64,000 nucleotides of DNA from CAYZMS01 sp964479625 (lineage in GTDB: Bacteria; Bacteroidota; Bacteroidia; Chitinophagales; Saprospiraceae). A model generated the notes under the pieces. It ran no database searches and was not told the DNA's origin. It saw only the letters and a program-made list of their open reading frames with translations. Below, in pieces: positions 1 to 8,461 of this stretch. Made by a program: the position numbers and the translations under genes. The stretch spans positions 62,001 through 126,000 of the forward strand of contig CAYZMS010000003.1 of NCBI GenBank assembly GCA_964479625.1, given 5' to 3'. Numbering within the stretch: the first letter of the stretch is position 1; each line of letters opens with the position of its first letter.

Positions 1-1
1 T

Positions 2-73
2 ATTTTTATGTACGGCTTAATCCTGGCGGTTATCCTTTTTGCAGTAAGCTACCAATCCTACCATGCGAAGTAA
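2..73 (+). CDS. C-terminal end of an unknown membrane protein (5' truncated)
   Basis: The window opens inside a reading frame that stays open from base 2 and stops at TAA 71-73. The 23 visible residues are a hydrophobic helix (MYGLILAVILFAV at the core) followed by a short polar tail ending in HAK. This is what the last transmembrane segment of an inner-membrane protein looks like. Too little is present to name a family. The next gene, on the opposite strand, ends 17 bases further on, so the two are convergent. Confidence 0.4.
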   Translation: MFMYGLILAVILFAVSYQSYHAK

Positions 74-90
74 ACCCGAGGTATAAAAGG

Positions 91-390
91 CTATCTTTTG
101 GAGATCCTGTTACCAGTTATTTGTTTTTGACGACTGGATTTGAAGCGTAGCGCTGTTGGTGGCCCTTTCCTTTTGTGTTTGGTAGAACGCCCCTGAACCC
201 GGGCTCGCCATTTTTTAAAATTCCGGGGGTGCATTTCCCTGCGCATAATTTGAATGACATCTCCCTCGGGAATCCCAAATTGGGCTTCAATTGCTTCGAA
301 AGGCGTTCGGTCTTCCCAGGCCATTTCAATAATGCGATCCAGGGCAAGTTGGTCCAGCTGGTATTTTTTTGTAATTTTCACGGATACCAT
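91..390 (-). CDS. TIGR03643/DUF2805 family small basic protein
   Basis: This is a 99-residue protein of unknown function. It resembles the small TIGR03643 (DUF2805) family: an N-terminal helical part with LDRIIEMAWEDRTPFEAIE and a following GIPEGDVIQIMR segment that reads like a helix-turn-helix, then a very basic tail rich in Arg and Lys (residues 55-99). A longer frame runs upstream to 546, but ATG 388-390 is preferred because a good ribosome binding site (GGAGGG, 8 bases upstream) precedes it and the extra residues look like shadow sequence. The start codon shares the palindrome CATG (388-391) with the divergent gene at 389. A nucleic-acid-binding role is inference from the HTH-like helix and basic tail. 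Confidence 0.75.
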   Translation of the reverse strand: MVSVKITKKYQLDQLALDRIIEMAWEDRTPFEAIEAQFGIPEGDVIQIMRREMHPRNFKKWRARVQGRSTKHKRKGPPTALRFKSSRQKQITGNRISKR

Positions 391-817
391 GTTTTCTTCC
401 CTCCATAACGACCAAACTATTGTTGCGGTTCGATTTTTTGAATCCGAAACCGCCGCCCGTCTTTTCGCTGCCAGGTTGCAGCAGGAGAACATTCCCTGCT
501 TTTTGTCTAATGCTAATATGGCTTCCGTTCTCCCTTTACAAAACACCTCTGTTGGCTTACATGTAAAAGCGGAAGACCAGGTAGAGGCGGCGCGATTGAT
601 CGCCCGCCTGGAGGCAGAAATGGAGCAGTCGCCTGACCTTTCCTATCGGGAGGCTACCAAAGAAGACATTATTTACCTTCAAACCCTGAAGGAGAGACAA
701 AGTAAGAGGTTCCCTGCAATTCTGGGAGGCAGTCTATTGATAATGAGTGCATTGTTGCTGCTTCGGGCGCTCTTCCGGGCCTTGGGTTGGCTGGATACCA
801 GCCTTGCGCCATTTTGA
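389..817 (+). CDS. DUF2007 domain protein with C-terminal membrane helix
   Basis: The protein is about 142 residues. Its N-terminal half (TIVAVRFFES...AARLFAARLQQENIPCFLSN) has the pattern of DUF2007, a small ferredoxin-like domain called putative prokaryotic signal-transducing protein, whose biochemical role is unknown. A linker with conserved-looking acidic residues follows, and then one hydrophobic segment (about residues 112-132, ILGGSLLIMSALLLL) that should anchor it in the inner membrane. I chose ATG 389 because the DUF2007 strand begins a few residues later; the longer frame from 254 is antisense to the neighbouring gene. No Shine-Dalgarno sequence is seen. Its start overlaps the divergent gene by the shared CATG. 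Confidence 0.7.
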   Translation: MFSSLHNDQTIVAVRFFESETAARLFAARLQQENIPCFLSNANMASVLPLQNTSVGLHVKAEDQVEAARLIARLEAEMEQSPDLSYREATKEDIIYLQTLKERQSKRFPAILGGSLLIMSALLLLRALFRALGWLDTSLAPF

Positions 818-968
818 ATGTTTCTCAATTTTTAATAAACTGTAAATTTATCATTAATCACCTGAATGGTAATGCCTCCTCCAACTATGTGGGAGGCTAT
901 GGTGTCTCCGTTCCGTCTTAATCACCGTAAACCAAGATACCTTTTTGATTCATAATGGCTTTTGGTGG

Positions 969-997
969 CGCTCCTCACAGGAGCGTCACTTTTTTTT
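969..997 (+). terminator. Rho-independent terminator downstream of the DUF2007 gene
   Basis: A perfect 7-bp stem, CGCTCCT (969-975) and AGGAGCG (979-985), closes a CAC loop. It is followed within five bases by a run of eight T (990-997). It lies 150 bases after the DUF2007 stop and 70 bases before the next gene. A second weaker hairpin (GCCTCC 874-879 with GGAGGC 892-897) sits in the same gap. Nothing else is recognised in 818-1068. Confidence 0.65.
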
Positions 998-1068
998 AGC
1001 ATTAGGTTTCCTGACGCTTTCCTGGCAATTGGTTTATAACGAAATCCATACCTTTCCGAAAAAATCAG

Positions 1069-2304
1069 ATGCGATCCGATATTTGCATCCTGGGAGCAGG
1101 GCCAGGTGGAGTGGCCACCGCACTCCGACTATCCTACCTTGGTATCCCTTCTGTATTGATCGATAAAGCGGAGTTTCCGCGGGATAAGATTTGTGGAGAT
1201 GCCATTAGCGGTAAAGTAACCACCCTTCTCAACCGGCTGGATCCCGAGATCCTGCAACGGTTTAATGCCGAGCCCGTCCAGGTGGACATCTGGGGCGTTC
1301 GATTTGTTGCTCCTAATTCGAAGGTAGTGGATATCCCTTTTAAAGAACACTACATTCGGGATGCCCATAATGCGCCGGGCTATGTTTCAAAACGAGTGGA
1401 CTTCGATAACTTTTTAATTGAAGAGGTAAAACGTCGACCTGATATTCGCTTTTTCCCGGGAACAGAGATCACCCAAATTCGACGAACGGGTGAGGGGTTT
1501 CATGTGCAAACCGCAGACGGGCAGTTTGCATGTTCCTCCCATTTGCTGATCATGGCGAATGGCGCACATTCCAGATTTAGTCGAACATACGCCGGATTGG
1601 AAAAAGACCCTGCACATCACGCAGCGGCAGTCAGAGCTTATTACAAGGGAGTGACCGGGTTTTCGAAAGAAGAATTTATTGAGCTCCATTTTCTAAAAGA
1701 GCTTACTCCGGGCTATTTCTGGGTGTTTCCATTGCCTAATGGGGAGGCAAATGTAGGTTTGGGGATGCGTTCCGATTTCGTAAAGAAGCGTAGTTTGAAC
1801 TTGCGGGAGTGTTTCCTGGATGTAATTGAAAACCATCCGAAAATTGCTCCAAGGTTTAAGGCGGCAACCCTGGCTGGTAAGGTGGAAGGGTATGGATTGC
1901 CACTGGGTTCGAAAAAACAGCCTGTTTCCGGCGATCATTTTATGCTGGTGGGGGATGCTGGCCACCTGATCGACCCCCTTACCGGCGAGGGAATTGGAAA
2001 CGCATTTTACAGTGGGTTCATTGCTGCAGAGCAAGCGGAAAAGTGCCTAAAGGAGAACAACTTTTCAGCAGCCTTTCTAGAGGATTACGACATTCGGGTA
2101 GCCCGGGTTCTGGGAGAAGAAATGCGATTGAGTTATAAGCTTCAACAGATCGGAGCATATCCCTATCTGGTCAACATCATAGCCAATATTATCCACCGCA
2201 ATCGCAAAGTCCTGAATTATCTTTCCGATATGTACACGGATTTCAACTTGCGGGAACAGCTGGCCAAGCCCTGGTTTTGGATGAAAATGCTTCTAAAAAA
2301 ATGA
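1069..2304 (+). CDS. Geranylgeranyl reductase family FAD-dependent oxidoreductase
   Basis: This 411-residue flavoprotein begins almost directly with the FAD-binding Rossmann motif GAGPGG (residues 9-14), followed by FPRDKICGDAISG, where the Cys-Gly-Asp triplet is typical of the family. The second FAD motif, VGDAGHLIDPLTGEGIG (about residues 294-310), marks geranylgeranyl-reductase/halogenase-type group A flavoproteins. Such enzymes reduce isoprenoid double bonds or oxidise small molecules; the substrate here cannot be told from sequence. The length is normal for the family, with a helical C-terminal part (ANIIHRNRKVLNYL). It stands alone, between a terminator upstream and a long non-coding gap downstream. 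A role in quinone or carotenoid tailoring is only inference. Confidence 0.85.
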   Translation: MRSDICILGAGPGGVATALRLSYLGIPSVLIDKAEFPRDKICGDAISGKVTTLLNRLDPEILQRFNAEPVQVDIWGVRFVAPNSKVVDIPFKEHYIRDAHNAPGYVSKRVDFDNFLIEEVKRRPDIRFFPGTEITQIRRTGEGFHVQTADGQFACSSHLLIMANGAHSRFSRTYAGLEKDPAHHAAAVRAYYKGVTGFSKEEFIELHFLKELTPGYFWVFPLPNGEANVGLGMRSDFVKKRSLNLRECFLDVIENHPKIAPRFKAATLAGKVEGYGLPLGSKKQPVSGDHFMLVGDAGHLIDPLTGEGIGNAFYSGFIAAEQAEKCLKENNFSAAFLEDYDIRVARVLGEEMRLSYKLQQIGAYPYLVNIIANIIHRNRKVLNYLSDMYTDFNLREQLAKPWFWMKMLLKK

Positions 2305-2703
2305 AAAGTACTCACCATACAACCCTTAGACTTTGTGGAAAGTCTTTAATGCACTACTCTATAAAGTAGGAAGTTCGATCGGGATTGGACAAAGACCTAT
2401 TGATTTTTGGTTTTTTTAAGATTTCCCGGGAATTTTAAATGAAATTTAATCCAATAACCAGCAATATTTTTTCGTTTCTGCTTGTTTAAAAGATAAGTTC
2501 GACATAATAGTCGGCTCAAGTTTCATAAACTAGTGAGTGTAAAGTTTGCAGCCTTCCCTTTTCAGGGAAGGCTTTTTTATTTTTTGCGGCCTTCCGGGAA
2601 AACTGGCGTTAACTCAATATTAATAATTTCTTCCGACCTTTGATCTTACTCTAAAGCTGCGTTGTTATTTCAATAATTTCGAGCGAATACATCCAGAATT
2701 AAC
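2305..2703. other. 399-bp intergenic region with a possible small RNA
   Basis: No open frame with coding character was seen on either strand. The region is AT-rich. Its one clear element is a strong intrinsic terminator at 2551-2578, 250 bases beyond the end of the flavoprotein gene and 125 bases before the next gene. A terminator at that distance either serves a long 3' UTR or closes a short independent transcript. No exact TAnnTTTG promoter was found upstream of it. Confidence 0.5.
2551..2578 (+). terminator. Strong rho-independent terminator, distant from any gene end
   Basis: A perfect 9-bp stem, GCCTTCCCT (2551-2559) with AGGGAAGGC (2564-2572), has a TTTC loop and is followed at once by six T (2573-2578). 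This is the cleanest terminator in the window. It acts on the plus strand. Confidence 0.8.
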
Positions 2704-5700
2704 ATGTCCTCTAAGATCAACATACTGTTCTGTAGCCTTTTTCTTTTATCTGCCTGTGCCACCAACCACTTACAATATGCCCCTTCCGCTGAAGAATGGG
2801 CGCAAGAGCCCTTACCGGAGGAAGCCCCTGCTTTTACTTTATTTACTACAGGTGATCTAGGTGAAAACCCTGATACGCTGCTTCTTACCCAATTGGCTGC
2901 TCAATTGAAGGAAGCCCCCGAAGAGAGTGCGATGGTTTTTTTAGGGAATCAACTACCAAACGGATTTCCACCCGAAACGGATACTGCGGGCTATCGCGAG
3001 GCTGTAGAGTTATTACAACTTCAGTTGAGCACCTTAGATGATTTTGAGGGAAAGATCTTTTTCCTGGCAGGCAATCGCGATTGGGCCCATTATGGTGTTG
3101 ACGGGGTAGAACGGCAGGAAGATTTTATTGAGGACTACCTGGATGAAGGTGGCGTATTTGAGCCAAAGCCGGGTTGTGGAGACCCGGAAGAAGTGGAAGT
3201 TACCGATGAAATCACCTTTCTACTGCTGGATTCCCAATGGTGGGTAGGTAGTTGGGAAGGAGACCCCGAGGTGAATGATGGTTGTGAGATCAAAAGCCGT
3301 ACTTATTTCTGGCAATTTTACGAGGACGCCATCAAGGGAAACCGAAGTAAGAATGTGGTCATTCTGAGCCATCATCCGGTTTATAGTGCCGGAAGATACG
3401 GAAGTAATTATACTGCTAAAAATCACCTACTCCCCTTACCTGTGGTTGGGTCGGTGGTAACTTTATTTCGTTCCGCCTTTGCTTCTCCCCAGTTTTTGAG
3501 CCACCCCCGCTACCGGGAATTACGGGATGTCATGGTAAGTTCGGCGCAGAAAAATGGCAACTTCATTTTCGCAGCAGCACATGAGAATGGCTTACAATTA
3601 ATAGAAAAGGAAGATCAGGTATTCGTCGGTGTTAGCGGAGGTCAGCCTTCTACCCCCATGCGTGGGGGAGATGGCGCTGCCTTTTTGTATCCTGAAGCTG
3701 GATTCTCAAAAATGTACTTTTATGAAAATGGAGCTTCCTGGGTAGAGTTCTTTACTGCGGGATCCGGAAACCAACCCGTTTTTCGAAGGCAAATGCATCC
3801 GGGGCGTACCACCCTGGTGCAGGTAGATACCAACCTGCAATCTTCCGAGGCATTACCGGATTCGATTCAGGTTCCCATCAGTCAATACGACTACCAGCGG
3901 AAGGGCCTGGGGCTTTGGGCCTGGGGGGCACACTATCGGGAGGCTTATGCACAAGATCTCCGGGTACCTGTAATGAAACTCCATCGGTTTAAAGGGGGAG
4001 TGGAACCCATTCAACGCGGTGGGGGGTACCAGACAAATTCTCTGAGGCTGGAGGCTGAAAATGGGCGTCAATATACGATGCGATCGGTAGAAAAGGACCC
4101 CTCTCGTACTATAGCTTATCCCTTTAACACGGAGATCGTGCTTGGCGTAATTCGGGATAATTTTAGTGCAGCTCACCCCTTATCGGCTACTCCCATTCCT
4201 CCCCTGGCCCAGGCAGTAGACGTTTATCATACCAATCCCAGGGTTTTTTATACTCCAAAGCAATCCGAGCTGAGTATTTTTAATAACGATTATGGCGAAG
4301 CTCTCTACCTGGTGGAGGAACGCCCGGATGATGAGGTTTGGAAAGACGCAGTATACTTTGGTGAGCCGGACAAAATTCTTAGTACTTCCGACGCCGTGGA
4401 AGAAATGATCGATAAACACAATCATGTTATTGATTTCGATTGGGTAGTAAGATCCCGCCTTTTTGATATTCTGATCGGGGACTGGGACCGGCATGATGAT
4501 CAATGGCGATGGGCAATGATCAAGGATCAGGGACCCCATGAACTGGATATCATGCGCCCGATCCCCCGGGACCGGGATCAGGCCTTTAGTGAATATGATG
4601 GGGTTATTGCCTGGATTGTTAGACAAACCGGCCCCAGGACGAAAGCTTTCCGGCCTTATTCAGGAAAAGTAAATCATGTAAAATGGACCAGCAATAGTGC
4701 ACGCCAGTTCGATCCAACTTTCCTGGCCGGAGCCGATTGGAGTGATTGGGAAACACAGATCCAACACCTGCAACTTAAGCTTACCGACTCCCTTATCGAT
4801 TCATCCTTCCGGGAACAGTGGCCCGAACAGATTTACCAACTGGATGGTCCACAAATTACAAAAGCCTTAAAACAAAGGCGGGATAAGCTGGCTGAGTTTG
4901 CAAGGGAGTTTTACCTTCTTCATTCGAAAGAGGTAGACGTGGTGGGTACCGAAGAGCACGATCTCTTTTTGGTAGAACGAATAAATAAGGACAGTACAAG
5001 AGTGCGGGTATGGGGACTTACAGACGAAAGGAAGGAGCCAAAATTCGTTTATTTTGACCGTACGTTTCTAACAGCGGAAACACAATGGATCAACCTTTTC
5101 GGCCTGGATGGGGAAGATCGTTTCGAAATTAAGGGTAAGGTCAAAAAAGGGCCAAAGCTGCGGGTGATCGGAGGCTTGGAAAAGGACGTGTTCATTGATG
5201 AAAGTGAGGTGAATGGCTGGAAGCATCACACCCTGATCTACGACGCAGAGAGCGAAGCCCGTGAGCTGACTGAAAGCGCTGAAACGGGACTGCGGATCTC
5301 AGATGACCCCAAGTACAACACCTATAACCGGAAGGCATTGGATTACGAATTCAATTATCTGGGTTTGCTCCCTTTTTTCGGATTTAACCCAGACGACGGC
5401 TTTCTTATCGGGGGGCTGGGAAGTTATACCACTTACGGCGGCTACCGAAAAGAACCCTATTCTGCGCAACACCGGTTCAGCGGACTTTATGCGGCCGCCA
5501 CAAATGGCTTATCCTTAAACTACAATGGACAATTTATTGATGCAATAGGGAATTGGGAACTGGGTTTGAACGGCCGATTACAAACCCCCTTATATGCGAC
5601 AAATTTTTATGGGCTGGGCAATGAAACCGAAAACCCGGAAGAAGAATTGGGTAAGGATTACAATCGGGTACGGCAGCGACTGTATAGCGTTGGGTTGAGC

Positions 5701-6414
5701 TTCAACCGGCAGTTTGACAGCAATGCTCAATTTTCCATTGGGCCGGTCTTTCAGTCCTATCGTTTGGAAGCCACCGAAGGGCGGCTAATCGGGGAATTGG
5801 CGCCGGATCTTAACCCTGATTACTTTACGGGGATTGATTTTCTGGGAATCCGATCCGCCTTTTCTTTTGTCAACCTGGATGACGCTGCCTTTCCCTCCAG
5901 AGGCGTTCGATTGTCGGCAGAAGCTGGGTATAACTGGGCCTTGGAGGGGGGAGTAGAAGATGTTCCTTACCTCAGTGGTGCACTGAGTTTATATCAAAAC
6001 CTGGATCGTGACCGGCAACTGGTTTTCGCTACCCGGATTGGATTTCGACATTTATTCCAGGAGGATTTCCCTTTTTTCCAGGGGGCTACCCTGGGTGGAG
6101 TAGGGCCCGATCGAAACTTCCGGGGCTTTCGAAGAGAGCGATTTACCGGACAAACGGCTTTTTATCAAAATACCGACTTGCGGTGGGATGCTTTCGAATG
6201 GGATAATAGCCTTATCCCTATGAGTGTAGGTTTCTCGGTTGGATTTGATTATGGGAGGGTATGGCTGGTCGGGGAAGATTCTAACCTCTGGCATTATGCT
6301 TATGGGGGCGGTCTTTTTTTAAGCCCATTCGATCTGTTGAGCATAAACCTTCAGTTATTCCAGGGAGATGGAGGCCTTTGGCGCTTTCAATTTGGCGGAG
6401 GCTTCTTCTTTTAG
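2704..6414 (+). CDS. Outer-membrane lipoprotein: metallophosphoesterase domain fused to a BamA/surface-antigen-type beta-barrel
   Basis: The 1236-residue protein starts with a lipoprotein signal peptide (LSAC, Cys18). Residues about 45-330 follow the calcineurin-like phosphoesterase plan: TTGDLG (Asp51), FLGN (Asn82), AGNRDW (Asn124), SHHP (His223/His224) and AAHENGLQ. A long middle region (about 380-880) of unclear fold follows. The last third, from about 900, is a beta-barrel of the BamA/Omp85 surface-antigen type, with FPSRGVRLSAEAGY, GGVGPDRNFRGFRRERFTG and a C-terminal aromatic-rich strand ending in Phe. Bacteroidota carry such 1200-residue fusions. Several metal-ligand positions look altered: GN where GDN is usual, and HEN where HDH is usual. 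The phosphoesterase part may therefore be weak or inactive. Its role in outer-membrane lipid or protein handling is inferred. Confidence 0.85.
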   Translation: MSSKINILFCSLFLLSACATNHLQYAPSAEEWAQEPLPEEAPAFTLFTTGDLGENPDTLLLTQLAAQLKEAPEESAMVFLGNQLPNGFPPETDTAGYREAVELLQLQLSTLDDFEGKIFFLAGNRDWAHYGVDGVERQEDFIEDYLDEGGVFEPKPGCGDPEEVEVTDEITFLLLDSQWWVGSWEGDPEVNDGCEIKSRTYFWQFYEDAIKGNRSKNVVILSHHPVYSAGRYGSNYTAKNHLLPLPVVGSVVTLFRSAFASPQFLSHPRYRELRDVMVSSAQKNGNFIFAAAHENGLQLIEKEDQVFVGVSGGQPSTPMRGGDGAAFLYPEAGFSKMYFYENGASWVEFFTAGSGNQPVFRRQMHPGRTTLVQVDTNLQSSEALPDSIQVPISQYDYQRKGLGLWAWGAHYREAYAQDLRVPVMKLHRFKGGVEPIQRGGGYQTNSLRLEAENGRQYTMRSVEKDPSRTIAYPFNTEIVLGVIRDNFSAAHPLSATPIPPLAQAVDVYHTNPRVFYTPKQSELSIFNNDYGEALYLVEERPDDEVWKDAVYFGEPDKILSTSDAVEEMIDKHNHVIDFDWVVRSRLFDILIGDWDRHDDQWRWAMIKDQGPHELDIMRPIPRDRDQAFSEYDGVIAWIVRQTGPRTKAFRPYSGKVNHVKWTSNSARQFDPTFLAGADWSDWETQIQHLQLKLTDSLIDSSFREQWPEQIYQLDGPQITKALKQRRDKLAEFAREFYLLHSKEVDVVGTEEHDLFLVERINKDSTRVRVWGLTDERKEPKFVYFDRTFLTAETQWINLFGLDGEDRFEIKGKVKKGPKLRVIGGLEKDVFIDESEVNGWKHHTLIYDAESEARELTESAETGLRISDDPKYNTYNRKALDYEFNYLGLLPFFGFNPDDGFLIGGLGSYTTYGGYRKEPYSAQHRFSGLYAAATNGLSLNYNGQFIDAIGNWELGLNGRLQTPLYATNFYGLGNETENPEEELGKDYNRVRQRLYSVGLSFNRQFDSNAQFSIGPVFQSYRLEATEGRLIGELAPDLNPDYFTGIDFLGIRSAFSFVNLDDAAFPSRGVRLSAEAGYNWALEGGVEDVPYLSGALSLYQNLDRDRQLVFATRIGFRHLFQEDFPFFQGATLGGVGPDRNFRGFRRERFTGQTAFYQNTDLRWDAFEWDNSLIPMSVGFSVGFDYGRVWLVGEDSNLWHYAYGGGLFLSPFDLLSINLQLFQGDGGLWRFQFGGGFFF

Positions 6415-6424
6415 GGCGATTCCC

Positions 6425-6456
6425 TTGTCAGGGGCCGCTGAAATTAATTACTTTAG
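6425..6456 (+). promoter_or_regulatory. Putative Bacteroidota promoter of rfbB
   Basis: A -33 TTG (6425-6427) is separated by 21 bases from TACTTTAG (6449-6456), one mismatch from the TAnnTTTG -7 consensus. Transcription would start near 6463, 13 bases before the rfbB ATG. The element lies just after the stop of the barrel gene. Confidence 0.4.
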
Positions 6457-6475
6457 CAGCATCAAACCCAAAACC

Positions 6476-7531
6476 ATGGACCACACCCTTATTATCACCG
6501 GCGGCGCCGGTTTCATCGGCTCTCATGTCACCAGGCATTTTGTCAATAAGTATCCCAACTGCCGGATCGTTAACCTGGATGCTCTTACTTACGCCGGGAA
6601 CCTTGAAAACATCAAGGATGTAGAGTCAGCCGACCATTATTTTTTCGAAAAAGCCGATATTACTGAACTGGATGAGATGCGGGCGTTGTTCGAGCGCTAC
6701 CAACCAGATGGTATCATTCATTTGGCGGCAGAGTCGCATGTGGATCGTTCGATCAGTGATCCTTTGATCTTCATAAAAACAAATGTCCTAGGTACTGCCA
6801 GCCTATTACAGGCTGCCAGAGAGTGCTGGGCAAATGATTTTGAGGGTAAACGCTTTTACCATGTTTCAACGGATGAGGTGTATGGCAGTCTTGGAGAGGA
6901 GGGCATGTTTCTGGAAACGACTCCCTACGATCCCCGCTCCCCATATTCAGCTTCCAAAGCAAGCTCGGATCATTTGGTTAGAGCTTGGGGACATACCTAC
7001 AACCTGCCTGTAGTACTTTCGAATTGTTCAAATAATTACGGGCCTTACCAGTTTCCCGAAAAATTGATACCCCTTTTTATAAATAATGTACGGCAGGAAA
7101 AGCCCCTGCCGGTTTATGGTAAAGGGATCAACGTTCGGGACTGGCTATTTGTAGTGGATCACGCCAGGGCTATTGATGAGATTTATCATAAGGGCCGCCT
7201 GGGAGAAACCTACAACATAGGTGGCTTCAACGAGTGGCGGAATATTGATCTGATCAAATTGCTATGTCGGCTGATGGACCAAAAGCTCGGTCGGGCAAGC
7301 GGCTCATCAGAACAACTCATCACCTACGTAAAAGACCGGGCCGGTCATGACCTGCGCTATGCCATAGATGCCAGCAAGATCAAAAATGAATTGGGGTGGG
7401 AACCCTCCCTTCAATTTGAAGAAGGGCTGAGCAAAACGATCGACTGGTATCTCGAAAATGCCGAATGGCTGGAGCACGTTACCTCCGGGACCTACCGCCA
7501 ATACTATGAACAACAATATGTCGAACGATAA
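6476..7531 (+). CDS. rfbB: dTDP-glucose 4,6-dehydratase
   Basis: This enzyme converts dTDP-glucose to dTDP-4-keto-6-deoxyglucose, the second step towards dTDP-rhamnose and related deoxysugars, in the cytoplasm. The 351-residue protein has the NAD-binding motif GGAGFIG (residues 9-15), the VSTDEVYG strand that carries the catalytic Thr-Asp-Glu, and the extended-SDR active site YSASK (Tyr157, Lys161). NYGPYQFPEKLIP further supports the family. The frame is open 36 codons upstream into the previous gene, but ATG 6476 starts directly before the Rossmann strand and gives the normal length. It is followed 66 bases later by rfbA, the preceding step of the pathway; rfbC and rfbD are not in the window. 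Confidence 0.96.
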   Translation: MDHTLIITGGAGFIGSHVTRHFVNKYPNCRIVNLDALTYAGNLENIKDVESADHYFFEKADITELDEMRALFERYQPDGIIHLAAESHVDRSISDPLIFIKTNVLGTASLLQAARECWANDFEGKRFYHVSTDEVYGSLGEEGMFLETTPYDPRSPYSASKASSDHLVRAWGHTYNLPVVLSNCSNNYGPYQFPEKLIPLFINNVRQEKPLPVYGKGINVRDWLFVVDHARAIDEIYHKGRLGETYNIGGFNEWRNIDLIKLLCRLMDQKLGRASGSSEQLITYVKDRAGHDLRYAIDASKIKNELGWEPSLQFEEGLSKTIDWYLENAEWLEHVTSGTYRQYYEQQYVER

Positions 7532-7544
7532 ACAAGAGCGTTAG

Positions 7545-7575
7545 GAGTTTGGGGTTATGCACTTTACCCAAACTC
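7545..7575 (+). repeat. Inverted repeat and tandem AACTCAAA between rfbB and rfbA
   Basis: GAGTTTGGG (7545-7553) pairs perfectly with CCCAAACTC (7567-7575) across a 13-base loop. The right arm runs into a short tandem (AACTCAAA twice, 7571-7586) immediately before the rfbA start. It could be a weak intercistronic hairpin that modulates rfbA translation, or a dispersed intergenic repeat; no other clear copy was noticed in this window. Confidence 0.4.
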
Positions 7576-7597
7576 AAAACTCAAAACCCAGACCTCC

Positions 7598-8461
7598 ATG
7601 AAAGGTATAATTCTCGCCGGTGGATCGGGCACCCGTCTTTACCCGATTACAAAGGGTGTTTCCAAGCAACTTATGCCCGTTTACGATAAGCCGATGATCT
7701 ACTACCCGCTCTCCGTCCTGCTTCTGGCTGGTATTCGGGAGGTGTTGATCATTACTACTCCGCACGACAATCCGCAGTTCAAACGTTTGTTGGGTGACGG
7801 CAAGGAGCTTGGTTGCAATTTTGAATATGCTGTTCAGGAAAATCCCAACGGGCTGGCCCAGGCTTTTGTAATTGGAGCCTCCTTTATTGATAGGGAAAAA
7901 TCTGCTTTGATCCTGGGAGACAATATCTTTTACGGGTCCGGTTTAAGTAAATTATTGCAAAGTAAAGCCGCTTTAGAATCTGGTGCCTGCGTATTCGCCT
8001 ATCCGGTGGCTGATCCGGAGCGTTATGGAGTGGTAGAGTTTGATGCGGAGAATCGGGTGATTTCCATTGAGGAAAAGCCCCGGCAGCCTAAGTCAAATTT
8101 TGCCGTTCCGGGCTTGTATTTTTACGATGAGCAGGTAGTGGATATTGCTAAAAATATTAAACCCTCGGCTCGCGGCGAATACGAAATTACCGATGTAAAC
8201 AAGGTCTATCTCGAAAAAGGACAACTACAGGTTGGGGTCATGGATCGTGGGACGGCCTGGCTGGATACCGGCACTTTCGAATCTTTATCGGATGCAGCGG
8301 AATTTGTACGGGTGATCGAAAAGCGACAAGCCCTCAAGATCGGTTGTATTGAAGAAGTTGCCTGGCGCATGGGGTATATCGATTCGGCTCAATTAGAAAA
8401 ACTTGCGGACCCGCTTCGAAAAAGTGGCTATGGCGAATACCTATTGCAGCTGCTGCGTTAG
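7598..8461 (+). CDS. rfbA: Glucose-1-phosphate thymidylyltransferase
   Basis: The enzyme joins dTTP and glucose-1-phosphate to make dTDP-glucose, the entry step of deoxysugar nucleotide synthesis. The 287-residue protein has the nucleotidyltransferase signature GGSGTRLYP (from residue 8), KQLMPVYDKPMIYYPLS, and EEKPRQPKSNFAVPGLYFYD, all standard for RmlA. Length is normal. The start is the ATG after a CCTCC-containing spacer. It follows rfbB, so the two probably share a transcript. Its last 21 bases overlap the end of the convergent glycosyltransferase gene, which leaves no room for a terminator between them. Confidence 0.96.
   Translation: MKGIILAGGSGTRLYPITKGVSKQLMPVYDKPMIYYPLSVLLLAGIREVLIITTPHDNPQFKRLLGDGKELGCNFEYAVQENPNGLAQAFVIGASFIDREKSALILGDNIFYGSGLSKLLQSKAALESGACVFAYPVADPERYGVVEFDAENRVISIEEKPRQPKSNFAVPGLYFYDEQVVDIAKNIKPSARGEYEITDVNKVYLEKGQLQVGVMDRGTAWLDTGTFESLSDAAEFVRVIEKRQALKIGCIEEVAWRMGYIDSAQLEKLADPLRKSGYGEYLLQLLR

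Noticed and set aside
7571..7590. CRISPR-like repeat at the AACTCAAA tandem
   Set aside because: Only two to three copies of an 8-base unit without spacers; it is a simple tandem repeat.
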